Shown here in pieces: positions 6,246 through 13,082 of a stretch of 15,370 bases of DNA; positions within the stretch are counted from its first letter, which is position 1; each line of letters opens with the position of its first letter. Source of the DNA: JABDOU01 sp041609995 (GTDB lineage Bacteria; Actinomycetota; Acidimicrobiia; Spongiisociales; SHLN01); contig JBFIPU010000063.1 in assembly GCA_041609995.1 (NCBI GenBank), positions 1-15,370 of the forward strand, in the 5' to 3' direction. Position numbers and translations under genes: made by a program. Below the pieces are notes generated by a model that saw only the letters and a program-made list of their open reading frames with translations, made no database searches and was not told the origin of the DNA.

Positions 6246-7670
6246 TCAGCGGATGGAGAAGCCGCCCAGCTTGGTTTCCAGGTATTCCATGATGCCTTCG
6301 ATCCCACCCTCACGGCCCAGGCCGCTGTCCCCCATGCCGCCGAAGGGGGCAGCGGCGGCGGTGGGATTGATGTCGTTGATACCGATGATGCCGAAACGGA
6401 GGCCTTCGAACATGCCCATGGCGGTGGAAAGGTCGTTGGTGTAGACGTAGGCAGCCAGCCCATAGTTGGTGTCATTGGCCCACTCCAGTACCGAGTCGAC
6501 GTCATCGAAGGCAATGACGGGGGCCACCGGGCCGAACGTCTCCTCCCGGTAGATGTCCATGCCCTCCCGCACCCCGGCCAACACCGTGGGGGCATAGAAG
6601 AAGCCGGCGCCGAGCCCCTCATCGGTCAGCCGCTTGCCACCTGCCAAGAGATCTGCACCTTTGTCGACGGCATCGGTTACCTGCCGGTCGACCTTGTCCA
6701 GCGATGGTTGATCGACCAGTGGCCCGATCGTGACGCCTTCCTCCAATCCGTTACCGGCCACCATCTTGCCGACCCGGTCGGCGAGCACCGAGGTGAACTC
6801 GTCGACGATCGACCGGTGTACGTACATCCGGTTGGGGCTGATACAGGCCTGTCCGGTGTTGAGGAATTTGACGAGCGAGGCTCCCTTGGCAGCGTGGACG
6901 GGATCGGCATCCGGGAACACCACGAAGGGGGCGTGGCCACCGAGTTCCATCGAAACCCGCTTGAGGTTCCGTCCGGCGGCCTCGCCGAGGTGGCGCCCGA
7001 CTTCGGTGGACCCCGTGAACGTTATCTTGCGCACGCGGGGATCTGCAGTGAACGCCTCACCCACCGGCACCGGATCGGAGGTTGTGACGAGGTTGGCCAC
7101 CCCGGCGGGCAGGCCGACCTCGTCGAGGATCTTGAAGACCTCGATCGCCGACAAGGGTGTCTGCTCCGCCGGCTTGAGCACCATCGTGCACCCGGCCGCC
7201 AACGCCGGTGCCACTTTGCGGGTGATCATCGAGCTCGGATAGTTCCACGGCGTAATGGCCCCGACCACGCCGATCGGCTGGTGGGCGACGATGAACCGCT
7301 GGTCGGGACGGGGAGCCGGAATGGTCGATCCGTAGATGCGGCGGGCTTCCTCGGCATACCAAAGGAAGAAATCGGCGGCGTATTGGACCTCATTGCGCGC
7401 CGCCTTCAGCGGCTTGCCCTGCTCTTCGGTCATCAGCTTGGCCAGCGCTTCCTTACGCCCCATCATCAACGCATAGGCATCGCGCAGCAGCTCGGCTCTC
7501 CTGTAGGCGGTGGTGGCAGCCCAGTCGGGGAATGCGCGATCCGCCGAAGCGATTGCCGCCGCAACGTCATCGGGCCCTGCGTCGGGAACGTCGGCCAGCC
7601 GAGCACCCGTGGCGGGATTGGAGACCGGGAAGGTTCGGTCCGAATCTCGCCATGCACCATCGATGTACAT
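6246..7670 (-). CDS. NAD(P)-dependent aldehyde dehydrogenase (succinate-semialdehyde dehydrogenase-like)
   Basis: A soluble dehydrogenase of 474 aa that oxidises an aldehyde to the acid. All catalytic parts are present: ITPWNYP with oxyanion Asn143, the FTGSTEVGR nucleotide-binding loop, general base Glu242 in MELGGHAP, nucleophile Cys276 in GQACISPNR (34 residues after the Glu), TFGPVAPVIAF, and a C-terminal PFGGMGDSGLGREGG. The overall motif set is closest to the GabD/succinate-semialdehyde group, but substrate cannot be read from sequence. The start at 7670 (MYIDGAW) follows TATGCT by 7 nt and matches where the family begins; the frame is open to a GTG at 7700. The acyl-CoA dehydrogenase lies 68 bp downstream on the same strand, with its own -10 candidate. 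Confidence 0.93.
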   Translation of the reverse strand: MYIDGAWRDSDRTFPVSNPATGARLADVPDAGPDDVAAAIASADRAFPDWAATTAYRRAELLRDAYALMMGRKEALAKLMTEEQGKPLKAARNEVQYAADFFLWYAEEARRIYGSTIPAPRPDQRFIVAHQPIGVVGAITPWNYPSSMITRKVAPALAAGCTMVLKPAEQTPLSAIEVFKILDEVGLPAGVANLVTTSDPVPVGEAFTADPRVRKITFTGSTEVGRHLGEAAGRNLKRVSMELGGHAPFVVFPDADPVHAAKGASLVKFLNTGQACISPNRMYVHRSIVDEFTSVLADRVGKMVAGNGLEEGVTIGPLVDQPSLDKVDRQVTDAVDKGADLLAGGKRLTDEGLGAGFFYAPTVLAGVREGMDIYREETFGPVAPVIAFDDVDSVLEWANDTNYGLAAYVYTNDLSTAMGMFEGLRFGIIGINDINPTAAAAPFGGMGDSGLGREGGIEGIMEYLETKLGGFSIR

Positions 7671-7677
7671 GCCGCGC

Positions 7678-7683
7678 AGCATA
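7678..7683 (-). promoter_or_regulatory. Putative leaderless -10 box (TATGCT) of aldehyde dehydrogenase
   Basis: TATGCT on the minus strand, then GCGCGGC, then ATG at 7670. It is the same hexamer as before the EamA transporter gene. It lies only 24 bp from the opposing -10 box at 7708-7713. Confidence 0.55.
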
Positions 7684-7707
7684 CATCTCGAGACCGGCAC
7701 TGCTCAG

Positions 7708-7713
7708 TAGTGT
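7708..7713 (+). promoter_or_regulatory. Putative leaderless -10 box (TAGTGT) of MBL-fold hydrolase
   Basis: TAGTGT, then 7 nt (GGCCGAC), then ATG 7721 with no Shine-Dalgarno. It fixes the start well downstream of the open frame's first possible start near 7532, which would overlap the divergent aldehyde dehydrogenase gene. Confidence 0.55.
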
Positions 7714-7720
7714 GGCCGAC

Positions 7721-8338
7721 ATGGCCTTTTACGAAGACGAACTCGTCACAGTGCAGCGATTGGTGACCGCCCCGCTGGACAACAACGTCTGGATCGTTGC
7801 CTGCCGCCAAACGCATGAGGCCGTCATCATCGACGCCGCCGGCGAAGCCGATCGGATCATCTATGCCGCCAAGCCGTACCACCCGCGGGCCATCCTCACC
7901 ACCCATGGCCACTTCGACCACATCGGGGCTGCCACCGAGGTCGCCGACGGCCTCGACATTCCCTTCCGCATCCATCCGGCGGACGAGAGCATCGCCGGGA
8001 TCTCGACCGGGCACCCCATCTCCGACAACGAGCAGATAGCCATCGGTGCGTTGCCCATCACCGCCATCCACACTCCTGGTCACACTCCCGGCTCGGTGTG
8101 CTTCGTTCTTCCCGTAGAGGATGGCGGCGATCTCCTCTTCAGCGGCGACACGTTGTTTCCGGGAGGGCCGGGCGCCACGAGTTCCAAAGAGTCGTCGTTC
8201 GAGACGATCATGGAGTCATTGGAGCAGCGGTTGTTCACGCTAGAAGACGCCACCCGGATCCTCCCGGGCCACGGTGAGGCCTCCACCATCGGGCGGGAGC
8301 GTCCGTACGTACCCGACTGGCGGGCACGCGGCTGGTGA
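7721..8338 (+). CDS. Metallo-beta-lactamase-fold hydrolase (glyoxalase II-like)
   Basis: A cytoplasmic metallohydrolase of 205 aa, probably with a two-metal site. The ligands are in family order: H62, H64, D66 and H67 in THGHFDHIG, H121 in HTPGHTPGS, D143 in FSGDTLF, and H184 in LPGHGE. The length and the GDTLFPGGPGAT segment place it with short glyoxalase II-like or RNase-unrelated MBL proteins that cleave thioesters, lactones or similar bonds. The extended C-terminal substrate domain of classical glyoxalase II is absent. The substrate is unknown. It is divergent from the aldehyde dehydrogenase over a 50-bp gap and converges on the next gene with an 18-bp gap. Confidence 0.92.
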   Translation: MAFYEDELVTVQRLVTAPLDNNVWIVACRQTHEAVIIDAAGEADRIIYAAKPYHPRAILTTHGHFDHIGAATEVADGLDIPFRIHPADESIAGISTGHPISDNEQIAIGALPITAIHTPGHTPGSVCFVLPVEDGGDLLFSGDTLFPGGPGATSSKESSFETIMESLEQRLFTLEDATRILPGHGEASTIGRERPYVPDWRARGW

Positions 8339-8356
8339 TCGCCAGGTAGGGGCGGT

Positions 8357-8965
8357 CTACTTGGTCTTCTTGCCGCCCCGTCCGGGCTTTGAGCCCTTCT
8401 TGCGCCCCTTGCCCTCGTCAGCATCGGGGTCCGACCCCTCGGTGTCGGAGTCTGTGTCGGCCTTCTCTGCGCCGTCGCCCTCTTCCAGAGTGGCAGCGGC
8501 CACCAGCGGATCCTCCGAACCATCGGGAATCTCGCCGTCCCCGTCATCCTTCTTTTCCATTTTGTCCTTCTTGCCGCATTGGGAGTGGGCGGCGTCGACC
8601 ACATCGCCGCCGTCGCGGGCGACCTGGCTCACGAACTGCCCGTGATTACGGGCCTCGTGGCAGGCTGCGAGCAAGTCCGGGTCTACTTCACACGCAACGC
8701 AACCCCGGGTGTCGGTTTCCTCGTCACCTGCGACCTCTTCGCCGGCCGCGCCATCGGCCTCTGCGCTCGTCAACGCCGCCGGAGCTTCTGTCTCTATGCC
8801 CAGCTCATCGATTTGCTCGACCGAAAGAACCTCCGCTTGCTCCGGTTGTAGGGTGCCGTCGGCCTCGTTGGCAACGACCGCCACCCCTCCGACGGCCACT
8901 GCGACGGCCGCGGTGGCAGTGACGGCTTTGGCGGCAAACGCCTTCAAGGACAGGATCAGAAACAT
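8357..8965 (-). CDS. Unrecognised membrane-anchored protein with acidic body and basic tail
   Basis: A protein of 202 aa that I cannot assign. An Ala/Val-rich N-terminal hydrophobic segment (about residues 9-32) looks like a signal anchor or signal peptide. Next comes an acidic stretch, then a cysteine-bearing centre: C89 and C92 (CVAC), C102, and C130, with RNHGQFVSQVA at 106-116. The NHGxxVS pattern recalls small actinobacterial secreted proteins of unknown function. The last 70 residues are low complexity, Asp/Glu-rich and then Lys/Gly-rich (KGRKKGSKPGRGGKKTK). The start at 8965 has GGAGGAG 6 nt upstream; the frame is open to a GTG at 9028 without support. Four cysteines outside the membrane could be a metal site or disulfides. 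Confidence 0.75.
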   Translation of the reverse strand: MFLILSLKAFAAKAVTATAAVAVAVGGVAVVANEADGTLQPEQAEVLSVEQIDELGIETEAPAALTSAEADGAAGEEVAGDEETDTRGCVACEVDPDLLAACHEARNHGQFVSQVARDGGDVVDAAHSQCGKKDKMEKKDDGDGEIPDGSEDPLVAAATLEEGDGAEKADTDSDTEGSDPDADEGKGRKKGSKPGRGGKKTK

Positions 8966-9048
8966 CGTGGGCTCCTCCAGATAGATCGTGCCCTGTCTTT
9001 CGGCTCGACCTGCGGAAAGCTTGAACACTTTTCGTGGCCGTAAAGAGC

Positions 9049-9054
9049 ACTATA
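9049..9054 (-). promoter_or_regulatory. Putative -10 box (TATAGT) of unrecognised membrane protein gene
   Basis: TATAGT on the minus strand is the most consensus-like -10 hexamer seen here, in the 101-bp gap after the DUF2277 gene. It would give a leader of about 75 nt ending in GGAGGAG before the start at 8965. No clear -35 is visible. Confidence 0.5.
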
Positions 9055-9066
9055 CGTGTCGGGGGA

Positions 9067-9267
9067 TCAGCGGACGACCAGCTCTTCGAGGAGTTTGGTG
9101 CTCGATCGCGAGATCTCCCGCACGGCCCGATCGAAGACCTTCTGGTTGGCCTTCGATGGCTTCCGGTACCCGCTGATCTTGCGCACGTACTGCAACGCGG
9201 CCGCCTCGATTTCTTCCTCGGACGGGCCCACCTCGAGCCCTCGCAATGTCTTGATGCTTCTGCACAT
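9067..9267 (-). CDS. DUF2277 family protein
   Basis: A very small cytoplasmic protein of 66 aa that I recognise as DUF2277 from the start MCRSIKTLRGLE and the block AAALQYVRKISGYRKPSKAN, both hallmarks of the family. It is probably all-helical. The function is unknown in the literature I know. The start follows a TAACTT box by 6 nt with no Shine-Dalgarno. It is divergent from sufC over 64 bp, so a link to Fe-S assembly is possible but only by position. Cys2 is conserved in the sequences I recall. Confidence 0.9.
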   Translation of the reverse strand: MCRSIKTLRGLEVGPSEEEIEAAALQYVRKISGYRKPSKANQKVFDRAVREISRSSTKLLEELVVR

Positions 9268-9273
9268 ACCCGC

Positions 9274-9279
9274 AAGTTA
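9274..9279 (-). promoter_or_regulatory. Putative leaderless -10 box (TAACTT) of DUF2277 gene
   Basis: TAACTT on the minus strand, then 6 nt (GCGGGT), then ATG at 9267. No Shine-Dalgarno is visible. Confidence 0.5.
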
Positions 9280-9318
9280 GCGAGCGAAACTCCCCCTACC
9301 AGAGTGTGGCGTCCGGCC

Positions 9319-9324
9319 TATCCT
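9319..9324 (+). promoter_or_regulatory. Putative leaderless -10 box (TATCCT) of sufCSU operon
   Basis: TATCCT, then 7 nt (TGAGCCT), then GTG 9332. No ribosome binding site precedes the start. No clear operator palindrome is visible in the 64-bp gap shared with the DUF2277 gene. Confidence 0.55.
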
Positions 9325-9331
9325 TGAGCCT

Positions 9332-10120
9332 GTGAACGCCCTCCTCGAAATCAACGATCTCCACGCGTCCGTAGATGGTTCCGAGATCCTCAATGGCATC
9401 ACGCTTGCCGTCAATCGAGGCGAGGTGCATGCCGTCATGGGCCCGAATGGATCGGGAAAATCCACCCTTGCCAGCATTCTGATGGGGCACCCGGACTACG
9501 AGATCACCTCCGGCAGCATCGTCTTCAAAGGCAAAGAACTGGTCCTCGGCGACGATCCGACTCCCGAAGAGGAGGCGGAGGTGGCGCCCAACGAGCGCGC
9601 CAAGATGGGGATGTTTCTGGCGTTCCAGTACCCCGAAGAGATCCCCGGGGTCACCATCGTCAACTTCCTCCGTGCAGCCCTCACCAACAAGACCGGCACC
9701 AACTACACGGTTCTCGAGCTCCGGCTGAGGGTGATGGAGGCGATGAAAGAGATCGGCATGGACCCGTCCTTCGCTGACCGCTACCTGAACGAGGGATTCA
9801 GCGGCGGCGAGCGCAAGCGCAACGAGGTGCTGCAGATGGCGGTGCTCGAACCGGAACTCGCCATCATGGACGAAACCGATTCGGGGCTCGACATCGACGC
9901 CCTGGCCACGGTGGCCGCCGGCGTCAACCGCATGCGAAGCCCCGAACGCGGCTTTCTGATCATCACCCACTACCAGCGCCTCCTGGAATACATCAACCCC
10001 GACGTGGTTCACATTCTCATGGACGGCGAGATCGTCGAGTCGGGAGGGCCCGAGCTCGCCCGCCGGGTCGAAGAAGACGGCTACGAGAGCTTCCGGAGCC
10101 CAGCCGAGCTGCGTTCATGA
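9332..10120 (+). CDS. sufC: Fe-S cluster assembly ATPase SufC
   Basis: A cytosolic ABC-type ATPase of 262 aa. SufC binds SufB and SufD and drives Fe-S cluster formation on the SufBC2D scaffold. Walker A is GPNGSGKS (37-44). The signature is FSGGERKRNE (from F156), whose ERKRNE is characteristic of SufC. Walker B is LAIMDETDSGLD (D180, E181). The Q-loop region carries AFQYPEEIPGV. The start GTG 9332 follows a -10 box by 7 nt. It opens a three-gene unit, and its stop overlaps the sufS start by 4 nt (ATGA). SufB and SufD, its obligate partners, are absent upstream, where the divergent DUF2277 gene lies instead. Confidence 0.97.
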   Translation: MNALLEINDLHASVDGSEILNGITLAVNRGEVHAVMGPNGSGKSTLASILMGHPDYEITSGSIVFKGKELVLGDDPTPEEEAEVAPNERAKMGMFLAFQYPEEIPGVTIVNFLRAALTNKTGTNYTVLELRLRVMEAMKEIGMDPSFADRYLNEGFSGGERKRNEVLQMAVLEPELAIMDETDSGLDIDALATVAAGVNRMRSPERGFLIITHYQRLLEYINPDVVHILMDGEIVESGGPELARRVEEDGYESFRSPAELRS

Positions 10121-11343
10121 TCGACTGGGACGCCGTTCGCGCCGACTTCCCGATCCTGAGTCGGGAGATGAACGGCTACCCGCTCGCCTACCTGGACTCG
10201 GCCGCCACATCGCAGAAGCCACGAGCCGTGCTGGACGCCATCATCGAGTTCTACACGACCACGAACGCCAACGTCCATCGGGGGGCCTACGCGTTGGCGG
10301 ACGAAGCAACCCAGGCGTACGAGGCGGCCCGGTCCACCGTCGCCCGGTTCGTGGGAGCCCAGACCGACGAGATCGTGTTCACGCGGGGGGCAACGTCGGC
10401 CTTCAACACGGTCGCCTACGGGTGGGCCCTCCGCAACCTGCGCGAGGACGACCGGATACTCCTCACCATCATGGAGCACCATGCCAACATCGTGCCCTGG
10501 CAGCTGATTTCGGACCTGACCGGCTGCGACATCGAGTTCGTCGGCCTCACGCCAGACGGCCGACTCGACATGGAGGACTTCTATCACCTCCTCGACGACG
10601 ACGTCAAGCTCGTCGGGGCCTCGATGGCGTCGAACGTGCTCGGCACCATCAACCCGATCGAAGAAATCGCCGAAGCGGCCCATGGTGTCGGTGCTCTCGT
10701 GATCGCCGACGGGGCCCAGGCCGTTCCCCACACGCGGGTGAACGTCTACGAAACAGGCGTCGACTGGCTCTGCTTCTCGGGCCACAAGATGCTGGGTCCG
10801 ACCGGGATCGGTGCCCTGTGGGGCCGGCCCGAGCTACTGGAGTCCATGGAGCCGGCCGAAGGCGGAGGCGAGATGATCACCGACGTGCGCCTCGACGGTG
10901 CGACGTGGGCCGCCGTCCCACACAAGTTCGAGGCCGGTACTCCCCCATTCGCCCAAGCGGTAGGCCTCGGGGCGGCGGTCGAGTATCTCGAGGCCATCGG
11001 CATGGACAACATCGAGGCGCGCGAGCGGGAGCTCACCGAGTACGCCCTGAAGCAAATGGCCAATGTCGATGGGCTCACTGTCCACGGTCCGCCCACCGCC
11101 GAGAAACGGGTAGGAGCCATCTCGTTCACGCTGGCGGACATCCACCCTCACGACCTGGCCACGATCCTCGACCAACGGGGGGTCGCCATCCGGGCCGGCC
11201 ACCATTGCGCCCGGCCATTGGCCCGGTCACTCGATGTCCCCGCCACAGCACGTGCCAGCCTCTACCTCTACAACCGGGAGTCGGATATCGACGCCCTGAT
11301 CGAGGCGCTGGCCGACGCCAAGGAACTCTTCAGTGTCGCTTGA
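10117..11343 (+). CDS. sufS: Cysteine desulfurase SufS
   Basis: A PLP-dependent class V aminotransferase-fold enzyme of 408 aa. It removes sulfur from L-cysteine, giving alanine and a protein-bound persulfide. The start shows YLDSAATSQKP and NVHRGAYALADEAT. The PLP lysine is K224 in SGHKMLGPTG, and the persulfide cysteine is C364 in RAGHHCARPL, the same position as in E. coli SufS. The short active-site loop and the RAGHHCA context mark SufS (group II) rather than IscS. Translation is coupled to sufC by the ATGA overlap. The partner SufU is encoded next. Confidence 0.97.
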   Translation: MIDWDAVRADFPILSREMNGYPLAYLDSAATSQKPRAVLDAIIEFYTTTNANVHRGAYALADEATQAYEAARSTVARFVGAQTDEIVFTRGATSAFNTVAYGWALRNLREDDRILLTIMEHHANIVPWQLISDLTGCDIEFVGLTPDGRLDMEDFYHLLDDDVKLVGASMASNVLGTINPIEEIAEAAHGVGALVIADGAQAVPHTRVNVYETGVDWLCFSGHKMLGPTGIGALWGRPELLESMEPAEGGGEMITDVRLDGATWAAVPHKFEAGTPPFAQAVGLGAAVEYLEAIGMDNIEARERELTEYALKQMANVDGLTVHGPPTAEKRVGAISFTLADIHPHDLATILDQRGVAIRAGHHCARPLARSLDVPATARASLYLYNRESDIDALIEALADAKELFSVA

Positions 11344-11776
11344 GGAGATGTACCGCGCGGTCATCCTCGACCACTACCGCAGCCCCCGCAACCGGGAGCC
11401 GGTGGAGCGCCCGGACGCCACGGCCGAAGGCAGCAACCCGTTGTGCGGCGACGAGGTGACGATCGCCGTGCAGCTCGACGGCGACACGCTTTCCGCAATC
11501 TCGGTTCAGGGGCAGGGTTGCTCGATCAGCCAGGCATCGGCCTCGATGATGTCGCAGGCTGTGTTGGGAAAGACCGAAAAGGAGATCGCCGAGATGACCG
11601 AGACCTTCAAGAAGATGATGGGGGTCATCGAAACCGAAGAGGTGGTCGTGGACGAGGATCGGCCGGGGGCCACCCTCGGAGACCTCGAGGCGCTCCAGGG
11701 AGTCCGCAAGTTCCCGGTCCGCATCAAATGCGCCGACCTGGCCTGGACCACGCTGGAGGAAGCGCTCGGCCAGTGA
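11333..11776 (+). CDS. sufU: Zinc-dependent sulfurtransferase SufU
   Basis: A cytosolic partner of SufS, 147 aa. In Firmicutes and Actinobacteria SufU carries zinc and accepts the persulfide sulfur from SufS. The metal ligands are in place: C38 and D40 in NPLCGDE, C63 in GQGCSISQAS, and C133 in RIKCADLAW, matching B. subtilis C41, D43, C66 and C128. The insert between C63 and C133 (about residues 80-115) that separates SufU from IscU is present. GTG 11333 overlaps sufS by 11 nt and has AAGGA about 8 nt upstream inside sufS; ATG 11348 is a weaker alternative. It is the last gene of the unit before a hairpin region. Confidence 0.96.
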   Translation: MSLEEMYRAVILDHYRSPRNREPVERPDATAEGSNPLCGDEVTIAVQLDGDTLSAISVQGQGCSISQASASMMSQAVLGKTEKEIAEMTETFKKMMGVIETEEVVVDEDRPGATLGDLEALQGVRKFPVRIKCADLAWTTLEEALGQ

Positions 11777-11835
11777 GCCTCCAGCATCACAGCGAGCCTT
11801 GCCAACCCGTTTGTCGGGTGAGCTGCGAGGCTCAC
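11773..11835. terminator. Nested inverted repeat between convergent genes
   Basis: GTGAGCCTC (11773-11781, across the sufU stop) is perfectly complementary to GAGGCTCAC (11827-11835). A smaller ACCCG/CGGGT hairpin (11805-11819) lies between the arms. It sits between the sufU stop and the opposing esterase gene, so a termination or transcript-end role is likely. No T-run follows. Nothing else is seen up to 11891. Confidence 0.5.
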
Positions 11836-11891
11836 GGAGCAGATCCCTCAAGTGCATGGGTCCGTCTTGCCTACCCGAGCCGCGCAGGTAC

Positions 11892-13055
11892 TCACCTGTT
11901 GTTGTGGTGATACGCCAGGAAGGACTCGACGGCATGGACGACATGTCGGCTGCGGATGGAGTGGCGGGCGTCGAACCCGTGGGTGGCTCCCGGAATCTCG
12001 GCATACAACACCTGGCTTTGCGACACGTCCGTGAGGGCAGCCACGAATTGACGCGATTCCCGAGGCGGAACCAGGAAATCGTGCGACCCGTGCAGCACGA
12101 AGAAGGGCGGCGCCGAAGGATTGACCATCGTCAGAGGTGAGGCCCGGTCCCACGCCGCCGGATCCGCCTCGGGAGAAACCTTCATCACCGTCGCCTCCAC
12201 AAACGGCCAGGGGTAGCGCACCCGGTTGCGATCCAGCAGATCGTGGATGCCATAGAACGGTACGCACGCCTGGACCGTGGTGTCGGCCTCCCGAAACCCC
12301 GGTTGAAGGCCGGCTTCGTTGCCGGTGAGGGCGGCCAAGGCCGCCAGGTGACCGCCGGCGGAACCCCCGGTCACAGCGACGAACTGCGGATCCGCTCCCC
12401 ATTCGTCAGCGTGCTCGCGTAGCCAGGCAATGCAACGTTTCACATCTTCGAGATGGTCGGGAAAGGTTGCTTCGGGGCTGAGCCGGTAGTCGAGGCTGGC
12501 GCACAACCAGCCCAGCTCTGCCAGGTGGTGGACGAGCGGGCGCCCCTGCGTCTTGCGGCTCCCCCGACGCCAGCCGCCGCCGTGTACCTGGACGAGGATC
12601 GGCAGCAGGCCGTTCGGCTCCGACGGGAGGTGAAGGTCCACCAGGTGCCGGGCATGGGGCCCGTACGAGATCCCGTCGTGCTCCACTACCGGCCCGGGCA
12701 GTCGGGGGCTGATACGAACCACGTCGGCCAACGCATGGGGTACGTCGGTGACCATCGGGATGTCGGCCGCGGCCAGCACGTTCCGCACCGTCGGCTTTGC
12801 CTCAACGGCCCGCCTTATGAGGACGAATAGTCCCGCCAGAGAGAACAGCATCAGCCCAAGGGCGAACCAACCGAGAAATCCTCGAATGGCGCCGGCTGCC
12901 CAGAAGACGACCAGGAGCAGCGACTGAAAAAGGAACTGGTGGGCCGGAAATTCGCCGATCACGAGGGCGAGGAGCCACAGCGACCGCTTTCGCAGGGCGT
13001 TGTAGGTGAGCGCACCGGCCACGAAGGCCACGACGAAGAACAAGGCGGTCAACAC
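11892..13055 (-). CDS. LipM-like membrane-anchored alpha/beta hydrolase (HSL-family esterase)
   Basis: An esterase or lipase of 387 aa in the hormone-sensitive-lipase group. Three N-terminal hydrophobic segments (about residues 2-20, 27-55, 58-80) anchor it. The catalytic domain has the oxyanion HGGGW (158-162), nucleophile S232 in GGSAGGH, D326 in HGSHDFLVP and H359 in GATHGFD. From memory, it resembles mycobacterial LipM (Rv2284) throughout, including HLAELGWLCASLDYR, QPGFREADT and APPFFVLHG, and the N-terminal membrane part. The side facing the catalytic domain is not clear. GTG 13055 follows GATACT by 7 nt. It lies 27 nt downstream of the EamA transporter stop. The substrate is probably a lipid ester; unproven. 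Confidence 0.92.
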   Translation of the reverse strand: MLTALFFVVAFVAGALTYNALRKRSLWLLALVIGEFPAHQFLFQSLLLVVFWAAGAIRGFLGWFALGLMLFSLAGLFVLIRRAVEAKPTVRNVLAAADIPMVTDVPHALADVVRISPRLPGPVVEHDGISYGPHARHLVDLHLPSEPNGLLPILVQVHGGGWRRGSRKTQGRPLVHHLAELGWLCASLDYRLSPEATFPDHLEDVKRCIAWLREHADEWGADPQFVAVTGGSAGGHLAALAALTGNEAGLQPGFREADTTVQACVPFYGIHDLLDRNRVRYPWPFVEATVMKVSPEADPAAWDRASPLTMVNPSAPPFFVLHGSHDFLVPPRESRQFVAALTDVSQSQVLYAEIPGATHGFDARHSIRSRHVVHAVESFLAYHHNNR

Positions 13056-13062
13056 GGCGGCC

Positions 13063-13068
13063 AGTATC
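13063..13068 (-). promoter_or_regulatory. Possible leaderless -10 box (GATACT) of LipM-like gene
   Basis: GATACT on the minus strand, then 7 nt (GGCCGCC), then GTG at 13055. It fits NANNNT and lies inside the 27-nt gap after the transporter gene, so the esterase could be transcribed alone as well as by read-through. Confidence 0.4.
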
Positions 13069-13082
13069 GCTGATCGGCGCCG

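Noticed and set aside
6708..7766. Long open plus-strand frame opposite the aldehyde dehydrogenase
   Set aside because: The aldehyde dehydrogenase has every catalytic motif. The opposite frame has no recognisable domain and runs across the MBL gene start.
9268..9331. SufR/IscR-type operator upstream of sufC
   Set aside because: I looked for a clear palindrome in the 64-bp gap and found none convincing.
10422..11459. Long open frame inside sufS and sufU in another frame
   Set aside because: It is extremely Arg-rich and covered by two genes with full catalytic motifs.
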